A stretch of DNA of 64,000 nucleotides from Azotobacter paspali (lineage in GTDB: Bacteria > Pseudomonadota > Gammaproteobacteria > Pseudomonadales > Pseudomonadaceae): the NCBI RefSeq assembly GCF_042434745.1, contig NZ_JBHLSS010000028.1; one strand, 5' to 3'. Positions 8,541-16,751 of this stretch are shown here, one piece after another. Numbering within the stretch: position 1 is the first letter of the stretch; each line of letters begins with the position of its first letter. Below the pieces are notes generated by a model, which saw only the letters and a list, made by a program, of their open reading frames with translations, did no database searches and was not told the DNA's origin. Position numbers and translations under genes: made by a program.

Positions 8541-8577
8541 AAGGGCACTCTGTGAGCAAAGCTCACACTGCCCTTTA
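8541..8577 (+). terminator. Imperfect hairpin downstream of the RraA-like gene
   Basis: AAGGGCACTCTGTGAGC pairs with GCTCACACTGCCCTTT around a short AAA loop with one internal mismatch region. It lies 80 bases past the stop codon in AT-rich sequence. The following T-run is short. Confidence 0.5.
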
Positions 8578-8639
8578 AGCTCATCCGTGTTGAGCGTGAG
8601 CTATCAAGGCTTTCATTTCTTTTATAAAGGCAGGGCGAG

Positions 8640-8770
8640 GCCTCGGCCGGGACATTGGCGCTGCAGCTCTTGCGTCCCTCTTTTCCAGCCCCCTTGGCGG
8701 CGCTGCCGACCCGGATTGACGTCGAGTCGATTACCAGCCCGATAAAGCCGTTTTCACGCAGGCACCGGCG
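8640..8770 (-). pseudogene. IS5-superfamily transposase fragment
   Basis: Read on the minus strand, the segment encodes LRENGFIGLVIDSTSIRVGS, continuing AAKGAGKEGRK. This resembles the catalytic-core DST motif of IS5-superfamily transposases (D-S-T followed by a Gly/Lys-rich stretch). No intact frame surrounds it, so it is a remnant. Confidence 0.45.
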
Positions 8771-8843
8771 CGAATATCGCGGATATCAGCCGAAGGCAGC
8801 GTCCGATGTCGAGTACGTCAAACGCAGGCAGGGCCGGCACGCA

Positions 8844-8958
8844 GGGCAATCGCATGAAGCGCTCGCCTGATACCAGACTGGAAAGATTGTGTGAGCCTTG
8901 GCATGGCTGCTTGCCGAGTAGCCGGACAGTCCCTGTTTCGGCCCCCCCGGCCGAGTCA
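8844..8958 (-). repeat. Inverted partial copy of the dispersed repeat
   Basis: This matches the reverse complement of about 300-422, including the GGACAGTCCCTGTTTCGGC stretch. With 9019-9421 it forms a head-to-head arrangement around a degenerate hairpin at 8955-8990. Confidence 0.7.
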
Positions 8959-9018
8959 CTTTTTCTTACCTGGCCACGAAAAAGTAACCAAAAAGAAGGC
9001 CACCCCCTCATCCGGGCG

Positions 9019-9421
9019 GCCTGACAAGCCGTGCCACAAGAGCGAAAGCGCTTTCAGGCAACCCGGAGCCCGACTCCCGTTCAGAAGGCCGAGCGCAGGC
9101 GGCGCGTAGAGGGGCGAGCCGCGGGGAGGCGGCGAGAGTCGTACGAGGGGCATGGATGCCCCTTGTGCGACGACCCCCGGAGCGGCGCCGGAGCGAGGGA
9201 ACCCCGGCGAGCCGGGGCCGAATGACCGGGCGCGCTTTCTCTTTGGTTACTTTCTCTTTGCGCGCGCAAAGAGAAAGTGACTCGGCCGGGGGGCCGAAAC
9301 AGGAAGTATCCAGCCCCTCGGCAAGCAGCCGATGCACCGGATTTGAAGACCACGCCGGAACGACCAGGCACACAATCTTTCCAGTCCGGTATCGGAAAGA
9401 CATTTCGTGCGATTGCCCTGG
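9019..9421. repeat. Dispersed repeat, copy B
   Basis: Nearly identical along its length to copy A at 42-422. The 36-bp palindrome is at 9246-9281 with one changed base (GTGAC instead of GTAAC at the right end). Open frames across it on both strands are repeat-derived and I do not accept them as genes. Confidence 0.8.
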
Positions 9422-9429
9422 GCCGGCAC

Positions 9430-9612
9430 GGGCGTTTCCTCGCCGAGAAGAAACAGGTGATACCATGGCCGGGCTTGCTGGCGTTGATCGAGCCGTTCTA
9501 TCCCGGACCGGCGATGGTCGGCCGCCCTATCCGCCGGAAACCATGCTGCGCATCCATCCATTGTAGAACTGGTTCGTCTTGAGCGATCCAGCAGACGACA
9601 AGGTCTTCGAAA
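9430..9612 (+). pseudogene. IS5-type transposase N-terminal remnant
   Basis: Pieced across two frames the segment reads FLAEKKQVIPWPGLLALIEP, then PPYPPETMLRIHPL, a stop (TAG at about 9564), then NWFVLSDPADDKVFE. This is the N-terminal pattern of IS5-family transposases (PWxxLLALIEP, RPPYPxETMLRIH, LSDPA). A frameshift near 9525 and a nonsense codon show it is dead. It ends directly before the PanZ-like gene. Confidence 0.75.
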
Positions 9613-9615
9613 ACC

Positions 9616-10014
9616 ATGCCTGTCCACGTCGAAACGCTCACCGCCGCCAGCCCCCAGGACCGCCTCGACCTGGCGAAGATCTACGCCGACGCTCCCGGCT
9701 GGCTGCTGGCCCCGCATGCCGATGCCGAACGTCTGATCGCCGCCGGGCTCGAACGCGGCACGCTGATCGCCGGCCGCTTCAACGACCGCCTGCTCGGCGC
9801 CGCCCTGCTGGAAAGGAACGATGATTGCTGGCGGCTGTCGCACCTCTGCGTGCGGCGGATCACCCGCGGCCGAGGCGTCGCCCGCCGCCTGCTCGACGAG
9901 GCCAAGCGCCTCGCCGAAGCGGCCGGTAAACCCCTGCGCCTGGCCGGCCCCGTCGACCAGTTGCAAAGCCAGGCCCTGGCCGCCCGCAGCCAATTGCCGC
10001 TGGACCCCATGTGA
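9616..10014 (+). CDS. GNAT-family protein, PanZ/PanM-like acetyl-CoA sensor
   Basis: A 132-residue single GNAT domain. The acetyl-CoA-binding motif is RRITRGRGVARRLLDEA, about residues 80-96. Length and the N-terminal pattern resemble PanZ/PanM proteins, which bind acetyl-CoA and control maturation or activity of aspartate decarboxylase in pantothenate synthesis. A generic acetyltransferase remains possible. It precedes asmA-mutY-yggX on the same strand, with a 102-bp gap. The upstream IS5 remnant abuts it, so its native promoter region may have been altered. Confidence 0.7.
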   Translation: MPVHVETLTAASPQDRLDLAKIYADAPGWLLAPHADAERLIAAGLERGTLIAGRFNDRLLGAALLERNDDCWRLSHLCVRRITRGRGVARRLLDEAKRLAEAAGKPLRLAGPVDQLQSQALAARSQLPLDPM

Positions 10015-10116
10015 GCTTGCGCCGGTGCTCGGCCGCCGGACACGCATGGCTCGTGCCGGCATGATCGGTCGTTATACTCGACGGCCAACTCCATCGCCCC
10101 CACAAGGACTCCGCCC

Positions 10117-12348
10117 ATGAAAACACTCGGCAAAATCCTTGGCCTGCTCGTCCTCGGGCTGCTGCTGGTCGTCGTCGCCCTCGGCTTCGCACTTACCCAC
10201 TTGTTCGATCCCAACGATTACAAGGACGAAATCCGCCAGCTCGCCCGCGACAAGGCCAATCTGGAACTGACCCTGAACGGCGACATTGGCTGGAGTCTTT
10301 TCCCCTGGCTAGGCCTGCAGTTGCAACAGACCAGCGTGGCCAGCGCCCGCACCCCCGACCAGCCGTTCGCCGACTTAGACATGATCGGCCTATCGGTACG
10401 GGTGCTGCCGCTGCTACGCCGGGAGATCCAAATGAGCGATATCCGCGTCGACGGCCTCGAACTGCACCTGCGCCGCGACAAGCAGGGCCGCGGCAACTGG
10501 GAAGACATCGGCCGTCCGGCACGGATGGCCGAGCAGCCGGAAGCCACCGCCGGGACGGACACGGTACCGGCCGAAGCGCCCGCCGCGGCCGATGCGGGTA
10601 GCGCCCGGGCGCTGCGCCTAGACATCGACAGCCTGGCGCTGAACAACGCCCGGGTGGACTACCTGGACGAACGCAGTGGCCAGAAATTCACTGCCGAGAG
10701 CATCCAGCTCAACAGCGGCGCGATACGCCCGAACAGCGACATCCCCCTCAAGCTGACCGCCTTCTTCGGCAGCAACCAGCCGGTCATGCGCGCGCGCACC
10801 GATATCGAGGGCGTGCTGCGCTTCGACTCCGCACTCCAGCGCTTCCAGTTGGGCAACGCCCGGCTGTCCGGCGAAGCCTCGGGCGAACCGCTCAAGGGCA
10901 AGAGCCTGAACTTCGCCGCTCAGGGCGAACTGCTCGCCGACCTGGCCGCCCAGGTAGCCGAATGGAACGGCCTGAAGCTAAGTGCCAACCAGTTACGCGC
11001 CATCGGTGAACTGAAAGTGCGCGAGCTGGACAAGACTCCGCAACTGAGCGGCGGCCTGTCCATCGCCCAGTTCAACCCACGCGAATTTTTCGCCGGCCTC
11101 GGCCAGGAGCTACCGGCGACGGCCGATCCCGCCAGCCTGACCCGCCTCGAACTGACTACCCAGTTGGGCGGCTCGCCGAGCGCCGTGGCCTTCGACAAGC
11201 TCGACCTGAAGCTGGACGACAGCCAGTTCACCGGCCGCATCGCCGTCGCCGACCTCGCCCGCCAGGCCCTGCGCGTACAGCTCAAGGGCGATAAGCTGGA
11301 CCTCGACCGCTACCTGGCGCCGAAGAGCGAGAAGCGGGAGGCCACCGGCGCCGCGCGCCAGGCCGAAGTCAAGGGTGCCGTGGCCAGCGCCATCCAGAAC
11401 AGCGATACCCCGCTGCCCGATGCCCCCACCCAGCAGGCCTGGAGCGAAGACCCCGTGCTGCCGGTCGACACCCTGCGCAAACTGGACCTGCAGGCCAGCC
11501 TCGACGTCGGCCAGTTGACCATCGAGCGCCTGCCGGTCGGCAACGCCCACCTGCAGGCCAGCGCCAAGGACGGCCTGCTGACCCTGCAGAGCCTGCGCGG
11601 CGAACTCTTCGGCGGCGGCTTCGAGACGCAGGCCAGCCTCGACGCCCGTCCGTCTACGCCCTTGCTGAACCTGCAGCAGCGCCTCAGCCAGATTCCGGTG
11701 GAGAAATTCATCCAGACGGAAGACAAGGAAACGCCGCCCATCAAGGGCCAGCTCGACCTGAATGCCGACCTGGAAACCCGCGGCAACAGCCAAAAGGCCT
11801 GGATCGAAGGGCTCAACGGCACGGCCAGCTTCGCCCTCCACAAAGGCGTACTGCCCGAAGCCAACCTCGAACAGCAGCTCTGCCTGGCCATCGCCACCCT
11901 CAACCGCAAAGGCCTGAACAATCCGCCCAAGGCCAAGGACACACCCTTCGAGGAACTCAAGGGCAACTTGCGCTTTACCAACGGCGTTGCCAGCAACCCC
12001 GACCTCAAGGCGCGCATTCCCGGCTTGACGGTCAACGGCAACGGCGACCTGGACCTGCGCGTGCTCGGCATGAACTACCGCATCGGCGTGATCATCGAAG
12101 GCGACAGGCGCGCCATGCCCGATGCCGCCTGCCAGGTCAACGAGCGCTATGTCGGCCTGGAATGGCCGGTCCGCTGCCGCGGCCCGCTGGAACTGGGCGC
12201 CAAGGCCTGCCGCCTGGACCGTGACGGCCTGCGCCAGATCGCCGCCAAGCTGGCCGGCGAGAAGCTCAACGAGAAGCTCGAAGAAAAACTCGGCGACAAG
12301 GTCAGCCCGGAACTCAAGGATGCGCTAAAGGGGCTGTTTAACCGATGA
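10117..12348 (+). CDS. AsmA family protein
   Basis: A 743-residue envelope protein. One N-terminal membrane helix (about residues 5-30, ILGLLVLGLLLVVVALGFAL) is followed by a long, mostly beta-predicted periplasmic region typical of AsmA/TamB-superfamily proteins. Such proteins are involved in phospholipid transport or outer-membrane assembly. A low-complexity linker rich in Ala, Pro and Thr covers about residues 140-165. The C-terminal tail is helical and Lys/Glu-rich. Its stop overlaps the mutY start by four bases (ATGA), so the two are translationally coupled. The same gene pair occurs in other pseudomonads. Confidence 0.88.
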   Translation: MKTLGKILGLLVLGLLLVVVALGFALTHLFDPNDYKDEIRQLARDKANLELTLNGDIGWSLFPWLGLQLQQTSVASARTPDQPFADLDMIGLSVRVLPLLRREIQMSDIRVDGLELHLRRDKQGRGNWEDIGRPARMAEQPEATAGTDTVPAEAPAAADAGSARALRLDIDSLALNNARVDYLDERSGQKFTAESIQLNSGAIRPNSDIPLKLTAFFGSNQPVMRARTDIEGVLRFDSALQRFQLGNARLSGEASGEPLKGKSLNFAAQGELLADLAAQVAEWNGLKLSANQLRAIGELKVRELDKTPQLSGGLSIAQFNPREFFAGLGQELPATADPASLTRLELTTQLGGSPSAVAFDKLDLKLDDSQFTGRIAVADLARQALRVQLKGDKLDLDRYLAPKSEKREATGAARQAEVKGAVASAIQNSDTPLPDAPTQQAWSEDPVLPVDTLRKLDLQASLDVGQLTIERLPVGNAHLQASAKDGLLTLQSLRGELFGGGFETQASLDARPSTPLLNLQQRLSQIPVEKFIQTEDKETPPIKGQLDLNADLETRGNSQKAWIEGLNGTASFALHKGVLPEANLEQQLCLAIATLNRKGLNNPPKAKDTPFEELKGNLRFTNGVASNPDLKARIPGLTVNGNGDLDLRVLGMNYRIGVIIEGDRRAMPDAACQVNERYVGLEWPVRCRGPLELGAKACRLDRDGLRQIAAKLAGEKLNEKLEEKLGDKVSPELKDALKGLFNR

Positions 12349-13433
12349 CTCCTGAGCAATTCGGCAGCGCCGTGCTCGCCTGGTACGACGATCACGGCCG
12401 CAAGGACCTACCCTGGCAGCGGGACATCACCCCCTACCGGGTATGGGTCTCGGAAATCATGCTACAGCAGACCCAGGTCGCCACCGTGCTCGGTTACTAC
12501 GAGCGTTTCATGGCCGCCCTGCCGACGGTGCAGACTTTGGCCGCGGCACCCGAGGACGAGGTGCTGCACCTGTGGACCGGACTCGGCTACTACAGCCGTG
12601 CGCGCAACCTGCACAAGACTGCGAAGATCCTGGTCGCCGAGCATGCCGGCGAATTCCCCCGCTCGGTGGAGGCCCTCGCCGAACTGCCCGGAATCGGCCG
12701 CTCCACCGCCGGCGCCATCGCCAGCATCGGCATGGGGCTGCGCGCGCCGATCCTCGACGGCAACGTCAAGCGCGTGCTGGCCCGCTACCTGGCCGAGGAC
12801 GGCCATCCCGGCGAGCCCAGGGCGGCGAAGCGCCTGTGGGAAGCCGCCGAACGCCTCACTCCCGAGGCACGGGTCAACCACTACACCCAGGCGATGATGG
12901 ACCTCGGCGCCACCCTCTGCACCCGTACGCGCCCGAGCTGCCTGCTCTGCCCGCTGGCGAGCGGCTGCCGCGCCCACCTGCTCGGCCGCGAGACCGACTA
13001 CCCGACGCCCAGGCCGCGCCGAGAACTACCGCGCAAGCGCACCCTGATGCCGCTGCTGGCCAGCCGCGATGGCGCCATCCTGCTCTACCGGCGCCCGTCC
13101 AGCGGGCTCTGGGGCGGGCTCTGGAGCCTGCCGGAACTGGACAACCTGGCAGCCCTCGAACCCCTCGCTGCCCGCCATGCCCTGCATCTCGGCGAGCGCC
13201 GCGCGCTGCCGGGCCTGACCCACACCTTTAGCCATTTCCAGTTAGCCATCGAACCCTGGCTGGTCACAGTGGAAAGCGCCGGCTCCGCCGTGGCCGAAGC
13301 CGACTGGCTCTGGTATAACCTCGCCGCGCCGCCGCGCCTGGGCCTCGCCGCCCCGGTGAAGAAACTGCTCAAACGCGCCCAGGGCGAACTGCAGCCCCCG
13401 GCGGACCGGCCGATTTCGAGGAGAAGCCCATGA
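12345..13433 (+). CDS. mutY: A/G-specific adenine DNA glycosylase MutY
   Basis: A 362-residue base-excision repair enzyme that removes adenine mispaired with 8-oxoguanine. The catalytic Glu is residue 37 (SEIMLQQTQV). The helix-hairpin-helix is LPGIGRSTAGAIAS. The iron-sulfur ligands are Cys192, Cys199, Cys202 and Cys208 (C-x6-C-x2-C-x5-C). The C-terminal NUDIX-like domain (about 225-345) recognises the oxidised base. Four-base overlaps with asmA upstream and yggX downstream indicate one operon. Confidence 0.97.
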   Translation: MTPEQFGSAVLAWYDDHGRKDLPWQRDITPYRVWVSEIMLQQTQVATVLGYYERFMAALPTVQTLAAAPEDEVLHLWTGLGYYSRARNLHKTAKILVAEHAGEFPRSVEALAELPGIGRSTAGAIASIGMGLRAPILDGNVKRVLARYLAEDGHPGEPRAAKRLWEAAERLTPEARVNHYTQAMMDLGATLCTRTRPSCLLCPLASGCRAHLLGRETDYPTPRPRRELPRKRTLMPLLASRDGAILLYRRPSSGLWGGLWSLPELDNLAALEPLAARHALHLGERRALPGLTHTFSHFQLAIEPWLVTVESAGSAVAEADWLWYNLAAPPRLGLAAPVKKLLKRAQGELQPPADRPISRRSP

Positions 13434-13702
13434 CCCGCACCGTGCATTGCCGCAAGTACAAAGAGGAACTGCCCGGCCTCGACCGCCCGCCCTACCCGGG
13501 CCCCAAGGGCGAGGACATCTACAACAACGTTTCCAGGCAGGCCTGGGACGAATGGCAGAAGCACCAGACCATGCTGATCAACGAGCGTCGGCTGAACATG
13601 ATGAACGCCGAGGACCGCAAGTTCCTGCAGGCGGAAATGGAGAAGTTCCTCTCCGGCGAGGAATACGCCCAGGCCGAGAGCTACGTGCAGCCGAAGGAGT
13701 GA
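13430..13702 (+). CDS. yggX: Probable Fe(2+)-trafficking protein YggX
   Basis: A 90-residue protein of the YggX family, which protects iron-sulfur proteins from oxidative damage. The N-terminal MTRTVHCRKYKEELPGLDRP with the single conserved Cys at residue 7 is diagnostic, as are GEDIYNNVSRQAW and the NMMNAEDRKFL segment. It overlaps mutY by four bases. The pairing with the Fe-S glycosylase MutY is conserved in many gammaproteobacteria. Confidence 0.97.
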   Translation: MTRTVHCRKYKEELPGLDRPPYPGPKGEDIYNNVSRQAWDEWQKHQTMLINERRLNMMNAEDRKFLQAEMEKFLSGEEYAQAESYVQPKE

Positions 13703-13809
13703 AGCCCCGAACCACTCGCGGCGCCGCGCTAACCGCTTAAAAAAGCTAATTTTTTAGCCGGCCACAGTTGACGCTCCGGCGTCAAGAAGGTTTAATGCCG
13801 GCCGTTGTT

Positions 13810-13885
13810 GCCCAGGTAGCTCAGTCGGTAGAGCAGGGGATTGAAAATCCCCGTGTCGGCGGTTCGATTCCGTCCCTGGGCACCA
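13810..13885 (+). tRNA. tRNA-Phe (GAA), copy 1
   Basis: A 76-nt cloverleaf with encoded CCA. The acceptor stem is GCCCAGG/CCTGGGC, the anticodon stem-loop GGGGA-TTGAAAA-TCCCC places GAA at 13843-13845, and the T-loop is TTCGATT. Identical to the second copy. Confidence 0.98.
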
Positions 13886-13926
13886 CTTCCCGCCAAGTGG
13901 TACTCCCGCAGTCGCAACGCCCATTC

Positions 13927-14002
13927 GCCCAGGTAGCTCAGTCGGTAGAGCAGGGGATTGAAAATCCCCGTGTCGGCGGTTCGATTCCGTCCCTGGGCAC
14001 CA
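13927..14002 (+). tRNA. tRNA-Phe (GAA), copy 2
   Basis: A 76-nt sequence identical to copy 1, 41 bases downstream, with encoded CCA. The two are probably one transcript ending at the 14008-14044 hairpin. Confidence 0.98.
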
Positions 14003-14007
14003 TTTCG

Positions 14008-14044
14008 ACGAAGGCCCCCGTACATGGCGTACGGGGGCCTTCGT
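14008..14044 (+). terminator. Hairpin terminator after the tRNA-Phe pair
   Basis: A 16-bp perfect stem (ACGAAGGCCCCCGTAC and its complement) with a 5-base loop starts 5 bases after the second tRNA. The downstream T content is low (GCTTTC). It separates the tRNA unit from the CO-dehydrogenase promoter. Confidence 0.75.
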
Positions 14045-14108
14045 GCTTTCGGGCTCCCCACCCGAAACGAGCCGCTCTCTCCCCCGTTCATCCCCGACTC
14101 CGGGCCAG

Positions 14109-14124
14109 TGTCGGCCAGCCGACA
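14109..14124 (+). promoter_or_regulatory. CooA-type (CRP/FNR-like) operator upstream of cooF
   Basis: The site reads TGTCG-GCCAGC-CGACA, a perfect palindrome of the form TGTCG-N6-CGACA. CooA, the CO-sensing CRP homologue, recognises TGTCA-N6-CGACA in Rhodospirillum rubrum. A -10-like TATCGT lies at 14146-14151, which would put transcription start near 14158 and the operator centre at about -41.5, the class II activator position. No cooA gene is in the window. Confidence 0.7.
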
Positions 14125-14206
14125 GACAGGCGCGGTCCGCTTCGCTATCGTCCTTCCAAAATTGCCTCGTCCGCGGCCGAGCCGCCGACCCGAGAGGAGC
14201 CTTACG

Positions 14207-14278
14207 TTGATAATCCACTGTCACTGCCGGACCCGCCAGGCCAGGGAAAGACCGGCGCCCCCCGTGGCACAGGAGTGA
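14207..14278 (+). CDS. Possible short leader peptide upstream of cooF
   Basis: A TTG-initiated frame of 23 residues preceded by AGAGGAG at suitable spacing. It encodes MIIHCHCRTRQARERPAPPV and three more residues, with an HCHC motif near the start. Its TGA overlaps an ATG two codons before the preferred cooF start (TGATG). The arrangement could couple leader and cooF translation, or it could be chance; nothing else supports it. Confidence 0.3.
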   Translation: MIIHCHCRTRQARERPAPPVAQE

Positions 14279-14283
14279 TGCCG

Positions 14284-14841
14284 ATGTCCAAGACCATCTT
14301 CACCGTGGCCGAGAAGTGCGTCGCCTGCAAATCGTGCGAAATCGCCTGCGCGGTCGAACACTCCCGGTCGAAAACCCTGGCCGGCGCCATCCTCGAGACG
14401 CCGCCGCCGCAGCGGCGGATCAACGTGGAAGGCGTCGGTGCCTACAGCTACCCGTCGCGCTGCCAACATTGCAGCGATGCCGCCTGCGTCACCGCCTGCC
14501 CGACCGGGGCGATGCAGCGCGACGGCTGCGACGCGGTGTTTTCCGATGCCGACAAGTGCATCGGTTGCTGGATGTGCGTGGTCGTCTGCCCCTTCGGCGG
14601 GGTGACCGCCGATCCGGTCGGCAAGAAGGCGCTGAAATGCGACCGCTGCCCCGAGCGCACGGCCAAGGGCGAGGCGCCGGCCTGCGTAGCGGCCTGCCCG
14701 ACCGGCACCCTCCTCTATCTCACGCCGGAAGAATTCGCCGCGGAACGCCGCCAGGCGACGGCCAGGGCGGCCATCTGCGGCGGCCAGGCGGACGAACCCA
14801 ACGGCATGGACATCCTGCGATCTTTGAAGAGAACCCACTGA
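14284..14841 (+). CDS. cooF: CooF-like four-cluster ferredoxin, electron partner of CO dehydrogenase
   Basis: A 185-residue iron-sulfur protein of the CooF/DmsB type, which accepts electrons from CooS. Four Cys clusters are visible: CVACKSCEIAC, CQHCSDAACVTACPTG, CIGCWMCVVVCPFGG and CDRCPERT with CVAACPTG. They are enough for four [4Fe-4S] centres. No export signal is seen, so it acts in the cytoplasm. I prefer the ATG at 14284, 8 bases after AGGAG (14271-14275); an ATG at 14278 is too close to that site. cooS begins two bases after the stop. Confidence 0.93.
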   Translation: MSKTIFTVAEKCVACKSCEIACAVEHSRSKTLAGAILETPPPQRRINVEGVGAYSYPSRCQHCSDAACVTACPTGAMQRDGCDAVFSDADKCIGCWMCVVVCPFGGVTADPVGKKALKCDRCPERTAKGEAPACVAACPTGTLLYLTPEEFAAERRQATARAAICGGQADEPNGMDILRSLKRTH

Positions 14842-14842
14842 T

Positions 14843-16741
14843 ATGGCCGATACCACGCTTCCCGTCATCGAGGGCGCCCTGCTCAAGGTCGCCGGCGACA
14901 GAGGCTTCGCCACCGCCCGCGACCGCCTGGAGGTCATGAGCCCGCAGTGCGGCTTCGGCGAGCTGGGCACCTGCTGCCGCATCTGCTACATGGGCCCGTG
15001 CCGCATCGATCCCTTCGGCAACGGCCCGAAGACCGGCGTGTGCGGCCTGACCCCCGACGCCATGGTCGCCCGCAACCTGCTGCGCGACACCGTGGGCGGT
15101 ACCGCCTCGCACGTCGGCCATGCCCGCCACGTGCTGCTGACCCTGCGCGACGCGCTGAACGGCAAGGCGCCCTACCAGATCAAGGGCGTATCCAAGGTGA
15201 TGGCCCTGGCCAAGACCTTCGGCGTGCCGACCGAGGGCCGCGAGGTCAACGACATCTGCCGCGACTTGGTGAACATCGCCCTGGAGGATTTCGGCCGCCA
15301 GGACGAGTTGCCCAACAACTGGATGAGCAAGCGCGCACCGGCCGAGGAGCAGGCGCTGTGGAGCGACCTGGGGCTGATGTACTCCAACCCGCACAACGAG
15401 ATCGAGACGGCGATGCACGCCACCTCGATGGGCAACGACGCCGATCCGCTCTCGTTGATGCTGCGCGTGCTGAAGATGAGTCTGATCGACGGCTGGACCG
15501 GCCTGACCCTGTGCGTCGACCTGCAAGACATCCTGTTCGGCGTGCCGGAGATCGCGGTGACCGAGGCCGCCGTCGGCGTGCTCGAAGAGAACAGCGTCAA
15601 CGTCGCCGCCCACGGCCACAACCCGGTGCTTTCGGAAAAGATCCTCGAATGGGCCGAGAAACTGGAGGGCGACGCCATCGCCGCCGGTGCCGAGCGCATC
15701 AACGTGGTCGGCGTGTGCTGCACCGGCAACGAGCTGAGCATGCGCCACGGCGTCAAGCTGGCGGCGCACAACTCGCAGACCGAGCTGATCCTTACCACCG
15801 GCGCGGTCGACGCCATGGTGGTGGACATCCAGTGCATCTGGCCGCAGCTCGCGCAGGTCGCCAAGTGCTTCGACACGGCGTTCATCACCACCGATGCAAT
15901 GGTGCGGATTCCCGATGCCATCCACATTCCCTTCGAGCCGCACCACGCCGACGAGAGCGCCCGCGAGATCGTGCAGAAGGCCATCGACGCCTTCCGCCGC
16001 CGGCGCGGCAAGCCGGTCGACATTCCCCGGCACAAGAGCACAGCGGTGGCCGGCCTGTCGGTGGAAGCCATCGTCGACCTGCTCGCCAAGCTGGATGCCG
16101 AGGACCCGCTCAAGCCGGTGATCGACAACGTGGCTAACGGCAATATCTTCGGCTTCGTCGGAGTGGTCGGCTGCTCGAGCATCAAGTTCCGCGACAACGC
16201 CATGACCGAGGAAATGGTCAAGCATCTGCTGCGCCAGAACGTGCTGGTGCTGACCACCGGCTGCACCGCGCACATCTGCGCCCAGGACGGCCTGATGACC
16301 AGCGAGGCTACTTACCGCTACTGCGGCGACGGTCTCAAGGCAGTGCTCGAAGTGCTGGGCAAGGCCGCCGGCCTCGACGGTCCGCTGCCGCCGGTCTGGC
16401 ACATGGGCGCCTGCGTCGACAACTCGCGCATCGTCGACCTGATGGTGGCCCTGGCCAAACGCCTCGGCGTCAAGGTCGGCCAGTTGCCCGCGGTGGGCTC
16501 GGCGCCGGAACTGGTACAGGAAAAGGCCGTGTCCATCGGCGGCTCCTTCCTAGCGCTCGGCGTGTCCTGCCACATCGCTCCGGCGCCGCGCATCCTCGGC
16601 GGCCCGATGGTCACCAAGCTGCTCACCGAGGACCTGCAGGAATTGACCGGCGCCGTGGTACGGGTGGAGCTGGAGCCCAAAGGCGCCGCCGACTGGATGA
16701 TCGCGCACATCGCCGGAAAACGCGCGGCTCTGGGGATCTGA
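14843..16741 (+). CDS. cooS: Anaerobic Ni-Fe carbon monoxide dehydrogenase catalytic subunit CooS
   Basis: A 632-residue Ni-CODH that oxidises CO with water to CO2, releasing two electrons and two protons; the length matches the family. The D-cluster Cys are residues 36 and 44. The B-cluster Cys are 45, 48, 53 and 67. C-cluster elements are present: a His in AAHGHNPVLSEK (about 257-259), VGVCCTGNELSMRHG, VVDIQCIWPQL, GVVGCSSIKF, TTGCTAHICAQDG and MGACVDNSR. All key ligand regions appear intact. Neighbouring CooF, an FAD/NAD oxidoreductase and CooC form a self-contained CO-oxidising unit. Confidence 0.97.
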   Translation: MADTTLPVIEGALLKVAGDRGFATARDRLEVMSPQCGFGELGTCCRICYMGPCRIDPFGNGPKTGVCGLTPDAMVARNLLRDTVGGTASHVGHARHVLLTLRDALNGKAPYQIKGVSKVMALAKTFGVPTEGREVNDICRDLVNIALEDFGRQDELPNNWMSKRAPAEEQALWSDLGLMYSNPHNEIETAMHATSMGNDADPLSLMLRVLKMSLIDGWTGLTLCVDLQDILFGVPEIAVTEAAVGVLEENSVNVAAHGHNPVLSEKILEWAEKLEGDAIAAGAERINVVGVCCTGNELSMRHGVKLAAHNSQTELILTTGAVDAMVVDIQCIWPQLAQVAKCFDTAFITTDAMVRIPDAIHIPFEPHHADESAREIVQKAIDAFRRRRGKPVDIPRHKSTAVAGLSVEAIVDLLAKLDAEDPLKPVIDNVANGNIFGFVGVVGCSSIKFRDNAMTEEMVKHLLRQNVLVLTTGCTAHICAQDGLMTSEATYRYCGDGLKAVLEVLGKAAGLDGPLPPVWHMGACVDNSRIVDLMVALAKRLGVKVGQLPAVGSAPELVQEKAVSIGGSFLALGVSCHIAPAPRILGGPMVTKLLTEDLQELTGAVVRVELEPKGAADWMIAHIAGKRAALGI

Positions 16742-16751
16742 CGGGGGCGAC

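Noticed and set aside
8891..9466. Several frames on both strands giving TFSLRAQRES peptides
   Set aside because: They are readings of the palindromic dispersed repeat and appear on both strands by symmetry.
13754..14224. Minus-strand frames containing NRRHGDFQSPALPTELPG-type peptides
   Set aside because: These are antisense readings of the two tRNA-Phe genes, a well-known false gene type.
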